Shown here: positions 6,284 through 7,925 of the stretch, piece after piece
Numbering within the stretch: the stretch's first letter is position 1
Layout of the letters: the number at the start of each line of letters is the position of its first letter
NCBI GenBank assembly: GCA_005801395.1
Contig: SYDV01000137.1
Span: 1 to 7,925 of the forward strand
Direction: 5' to 3'
Source: Planctomycetia bacterium
GTDB taxonomy: Bacteria; Planctomycetota; UBA11346
Length of the DNA: 7,925 nt
Translations under genes and position numbers: made by a program
The notes under the pieces: generated by a model
Told to the model about the DNA's origin: nothing
The model's input: the letters and a program-made list of their open reading frames with translations, nothing else
The model's database searches: none

Positions 6284-6621
6284 CCACCGCGAATTGCTTG
6301 CTCTATTGCCATTGCGCCCACGCCAAAGTGGTACCGGACGCGACGAAACAGGCGGTGCTCAAAGCGCTGGCCGAATCCGGTCGTCCATTTGAAGCGATTG
6401 CCGACGTGTGCGAAGCCTCGGCACGAAAAGATCCCGCCTTGGCGCGATTGATGGCTCAACCAGGTTTACAAATGATCGCTTGTCATCGCCGTGCGGTATC
6501 GTGGTTGATGCATGCTGCCGGCACCGAATTACCGGACCACGTCGTGGTTCACAATATGCGGACAGCGACGGCTGAGGATATTATGCGTGCCCTAGATTCG
6601 CGGACGGAGGTTGTCTCATGA
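6280..6621 (+). CDS. Small cysteine protein with CHC, VCE and ACH motifs, faintly HdrA-N-terminus-like
   Basis: This is a 113-residue soluble protein that I cannot assign to a named family. Its conserved-looking features are LLYCHCAHAKVV at 7-18 (C10, H11, C12, H14), ADVCEASARKDPAL at 41-54 (C44), and MIACHRRAVSWL at 65-76 (C68, H69). C6 is a further cysteine. A CxC near the N-terminus, followed by a core with an AC(S/H)xR motif, weakly resembles the N-terminal domain of heterodisulfide reductase HdrA, where such cysteines bind an Fe-S cluster. The resemblance is by eye and could be chance. It sits in an unbroken overlap chain: ATGA with the GTPase stop upstream and ATGA with the ferredoxin-like gene downstream. 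A role as redox or metal-cluster partner of those proteins is inference. Confidence 0.75.
   Translation: MTTANCLLYCHCAHAKVVPDATKQAVLKALAESGRPFEAIADVCEASARKDPALARLMAQPGLQMIACHRRAVSWLMHAAGTELPDHVVVHNMRTATAEDIMRALDSRTEVVS
6606..6610 (+). promoter_or_regulatory. Strong ribosome-binding site for the ferredoxin-like gene
   Basis: A consensus GGAGG lies 7 nt before the ATG at 6618, inside the end of the CHC protein gene. Together with the ATGA overlap it supports independent as well as coupled initiation of the Fe-S protein. Confidence 0.7.
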
Positions 6622-7490
6622 CCGCATTTGTTACTCCAGGCATGGCAGCAGCAAATGCCGCACCAGCATTGCATGTGGGATTGTACGAAGGCCCAGGCAG
6701 CACGCCGTTATCTGGAGAACGTCGCGGCGCATTATTATCAGCGTTACTCGGCCGCGGTTATTATGTGAGTTGTTCCGGTACCAGTGCTGGCAGCATTACC
6801 TCGGCAAAGCCACATTTATTAGTGCTTGGTCAATTTGGTGCAGAACCGCCGGTCGGACATATTGATGCCACTGGTGTGGCGGTGCGTTTCCATCATATCG
6901 CTGAAGCAGACGTTGATGCCGTGGTTGCAACCGTGGTATCAATCGAAGCCGAATTAGGCACGACCGCGCCTGGAACTTGGAAACCCTGGTTCCCTGTGAT
7001 TGATTATGATCGCTGTACGAACTGCATGCAATGTCTGTCGTTTTGTTTATTTGATGTCTACGGCGTATCAAAAGCCGGTAAGTTAGAAGTCCAACAACCA
7101 ACGAATTGCAAAACCAATTGTCCCGCCTGTTCACGCGTCTGCCCAGAAGTGGCTATTGTTTTCCCGAAATATAAAGCGGGACCAATTAACGGCGAAGACG
7201 TTAATGAAGATGACATTCGTCGCGAACATATGAAAGTTGATATTTCGTCGCTGTTAGGTGGTGATATTTATCAAGCCCTGCGTGATCGTTCCGAAAAAGC
7301 CAAGTCACGTTTCTCAAAAGAACGCGATAGCGAACGGGCGCTGAAAGAGCGCAATAAGTGCTTAGATAAACTCAAAGAACAACTCGATATTCCAGCTGAA
7401 GTATTGGACTCGCTGCCTAATTTAGCCGCCATTGCGGAGAAAAAGGCGGCGGCGATGTTAAAGAATGTAAACCCTGAGGTGGCCGGATGA
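6618..7490 (+). CDS. Fe-S protein with two Cys4 cluster sites behind an unrecognised N-terminal domain
   Basis: This 290-residue protein has three parts. Residues 18-112 form an alpha/beta-looking domain beginning VGLYEGPGSTPLSGERRGAL. The YxGPGxxP pattern weakly recalls the amidotransferase-like N-terminal domain of biotin-protein ligases, but no catalytic triad can be pointed to. Residues 127-183 are a ferredoxin-like module with C133, C136, C139 and C143 (C-x2-C-x2-C-x3-C), and C164, C168, C171 and C175 followed by Pro (C-x3-C-x2-C-x3-CP). The clusters are separated by a longer insert than in a compact 2[4Fe-4S] ferredoxin. VFPKYKAGPING follows at 181-192. Residues 220-285 are highly charged and probably helical or coiled coil. 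No membrane segment is seen. It probably carries electrons within a complex formed by the operon products (inference). Both ends have ATGA overlaps. Confidence 0.82.
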   Translation: MTAFVTPGMAAANAAPALHVGLYEGPGSTPLSGERRGALLSALLGRGYYVSCSGTSAGSITSAKPHLLVLGQFGAEPPVGHIDATGVAVRFHHIAEADVDAVVATVVSIEAELGTTAPGTWKPWFPVIDYDRCTNCMQCLSFCLFDVYGVSKAGKLEVQQPTNCKTNCPACSRVCPEVAIVFPKYKAGPINGEDVNEDDIRREHMKVDISSLLGGDIYQALRDRSEKAKSRFSKERDSERALKERNKCLDKLKEQLDIPAEVLDSLPNLAAIAEKKAAAMLKNVNPEVAG

Positions 7491-7925
7491 CTCCTACGAC
7501 TCTTACCCTACCGCGTCCGGTCCCAACGCAGGCATTGCGTCCGCCAAAAGATAATATTCCGCAAACGCTGAGCGAGCGTCAGCGCATTCGTGATTTAGTC
7601 ATTGCCTATGTCGGGCAAAAACGCGCCACACCGCCTTTACCGTTGTCGGAATTACGTTCGCACGCTGAAGTGTTGATCATGGAGCAAAAGCTCGATCCGA
7701 AGCATGTCGATTATATTGGGGTATTAATTAATAATGAATTATGGAAAGATACTCTAGCGACGATTCCTTACGATCGTCGTTTATTGCTCTTGCCCAAATG
7801 TTTGCGCATCGAAGAAAAATGCCCCGCACCATTTGATGAATTTGGTTTATTGTGCAAAAGCTGTGGTTTGTGCTCCATTCAAGATGTGCAGGCCGAAGCC
7901 GAACGTTTAGGTTATGCGGTTTTAG
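7487..7925 (+). CDS. DUF116-like cysteine-rich protein (3' partial)
   Basis: Only the first 146 residues are visible, and the gene continues past the right edge. After a proline-rich start and a helical stretch (about 28-90), there is a cysteine motif of the DUF116 kind: LLPKCLRIEEKCPAP at 101-115 (C105, C112), then GLLCKSCGLCSI at 120-131 (C123, C126, C129). AEAERLGYAVL follows at 136-146. Such a C-x6-C...C-x2-C-x2-C pattern suggests metal or Fe-S binding. The DUF116 label is from memory of the family pattern. What follows, for example a fused enzyme domain, cannot be seen. The ATG at 7487 overlaps the preceding stop as ATGA and has GAGGT at 7476-7480, so it belongs to the same operon. Confidence 0.75.
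   Translation, partial: MTPTTLTLPRPVPTQALRPPKDNIPQTLSERQRIRDLVIAYVGQKRATPPLPLSELRSHAEVLIMEQKLDPKHVDYIGVLINNELWKDTLATIPYDRRLLLLPKCLRIEEKCPAPFDEFGLLCKSCGLCSIQDVQAEAERLGYAVL

Overview
The window looks like chromosomal DNA of a bacterium of intermediate G+C content. The best guess is the PVC group, most likely Planctomycetota. Three things suggest this: an ECF sigma factor coupled to a membrane protein with a prenyltransferase/squalene-oxidase-like extracytoplasmic toroid ending in a YRYLP motif; a palindrome of the CCACAGAG type; and a degenerate TCGGACT-type heptamer repeat. I associate such repeats with environmental planctomycete genomes, but this is recollection and no search was run. Coding sequences prefer TTA leucine and ATT/TTT codons throughout, so no segment stands out as recently acquired.

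Layout. (1) Positions 1-816 (+) hold the 3' part of a MutY adenine glycosylase fused to a MutT-like Nudix domain whose catalytic box is intact. (2) Positions 817-1055 are a convergent intergenic gap with a 29-bp perfect palindrome that probably acts as a shared terminator or is a dispersed repeat. (3) Positions 4311 down to 1056 (-) hold a probable operon: ECF sigma factor, membrane-anchored toroid protein (putative anti-sigma/sensor), a doubtful small single-span membrane ORF, and an inositol-monophosphatase-family phosphatase. (4) Positions 4312-4661 are a divergent intergenic region with nine 7-bp tandem units and a GC-rich hairpin. (5) From 4662 to the right edge (+) there are five genes, each joined to the next by an ATGA stop/start overlap: a GcvH-like lipoyl-domain protein, a COG0523/CobW-type GTPase with a CxCC motif, a small CHC cysteine protein, a protein with an unrecognised N-terminal domain and two Cys4 [4Fe-4S] sites, and the start of a DUF116-like cysteine-rich protein cut by the window edge.

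The right-hand operon is the most interesting part. A lipoyl carrier is found here without glycine-cleavage P or T genes. It is tightly coupled to a metallochaperone-type GTPase, a ferredoxin-like protein and two further cysteine-rich proteins. This is the composition expected of an uncharacterised redox or cofactor-assembly system, perhaps analogous to lipoate-binding-protein/heterodisulfide-reductase-like systems. That functional reading is inference. The cysteine motifs, the candidate lipoyl lysine and the four consecutive 4-nt overlaps are visible in the sequence.
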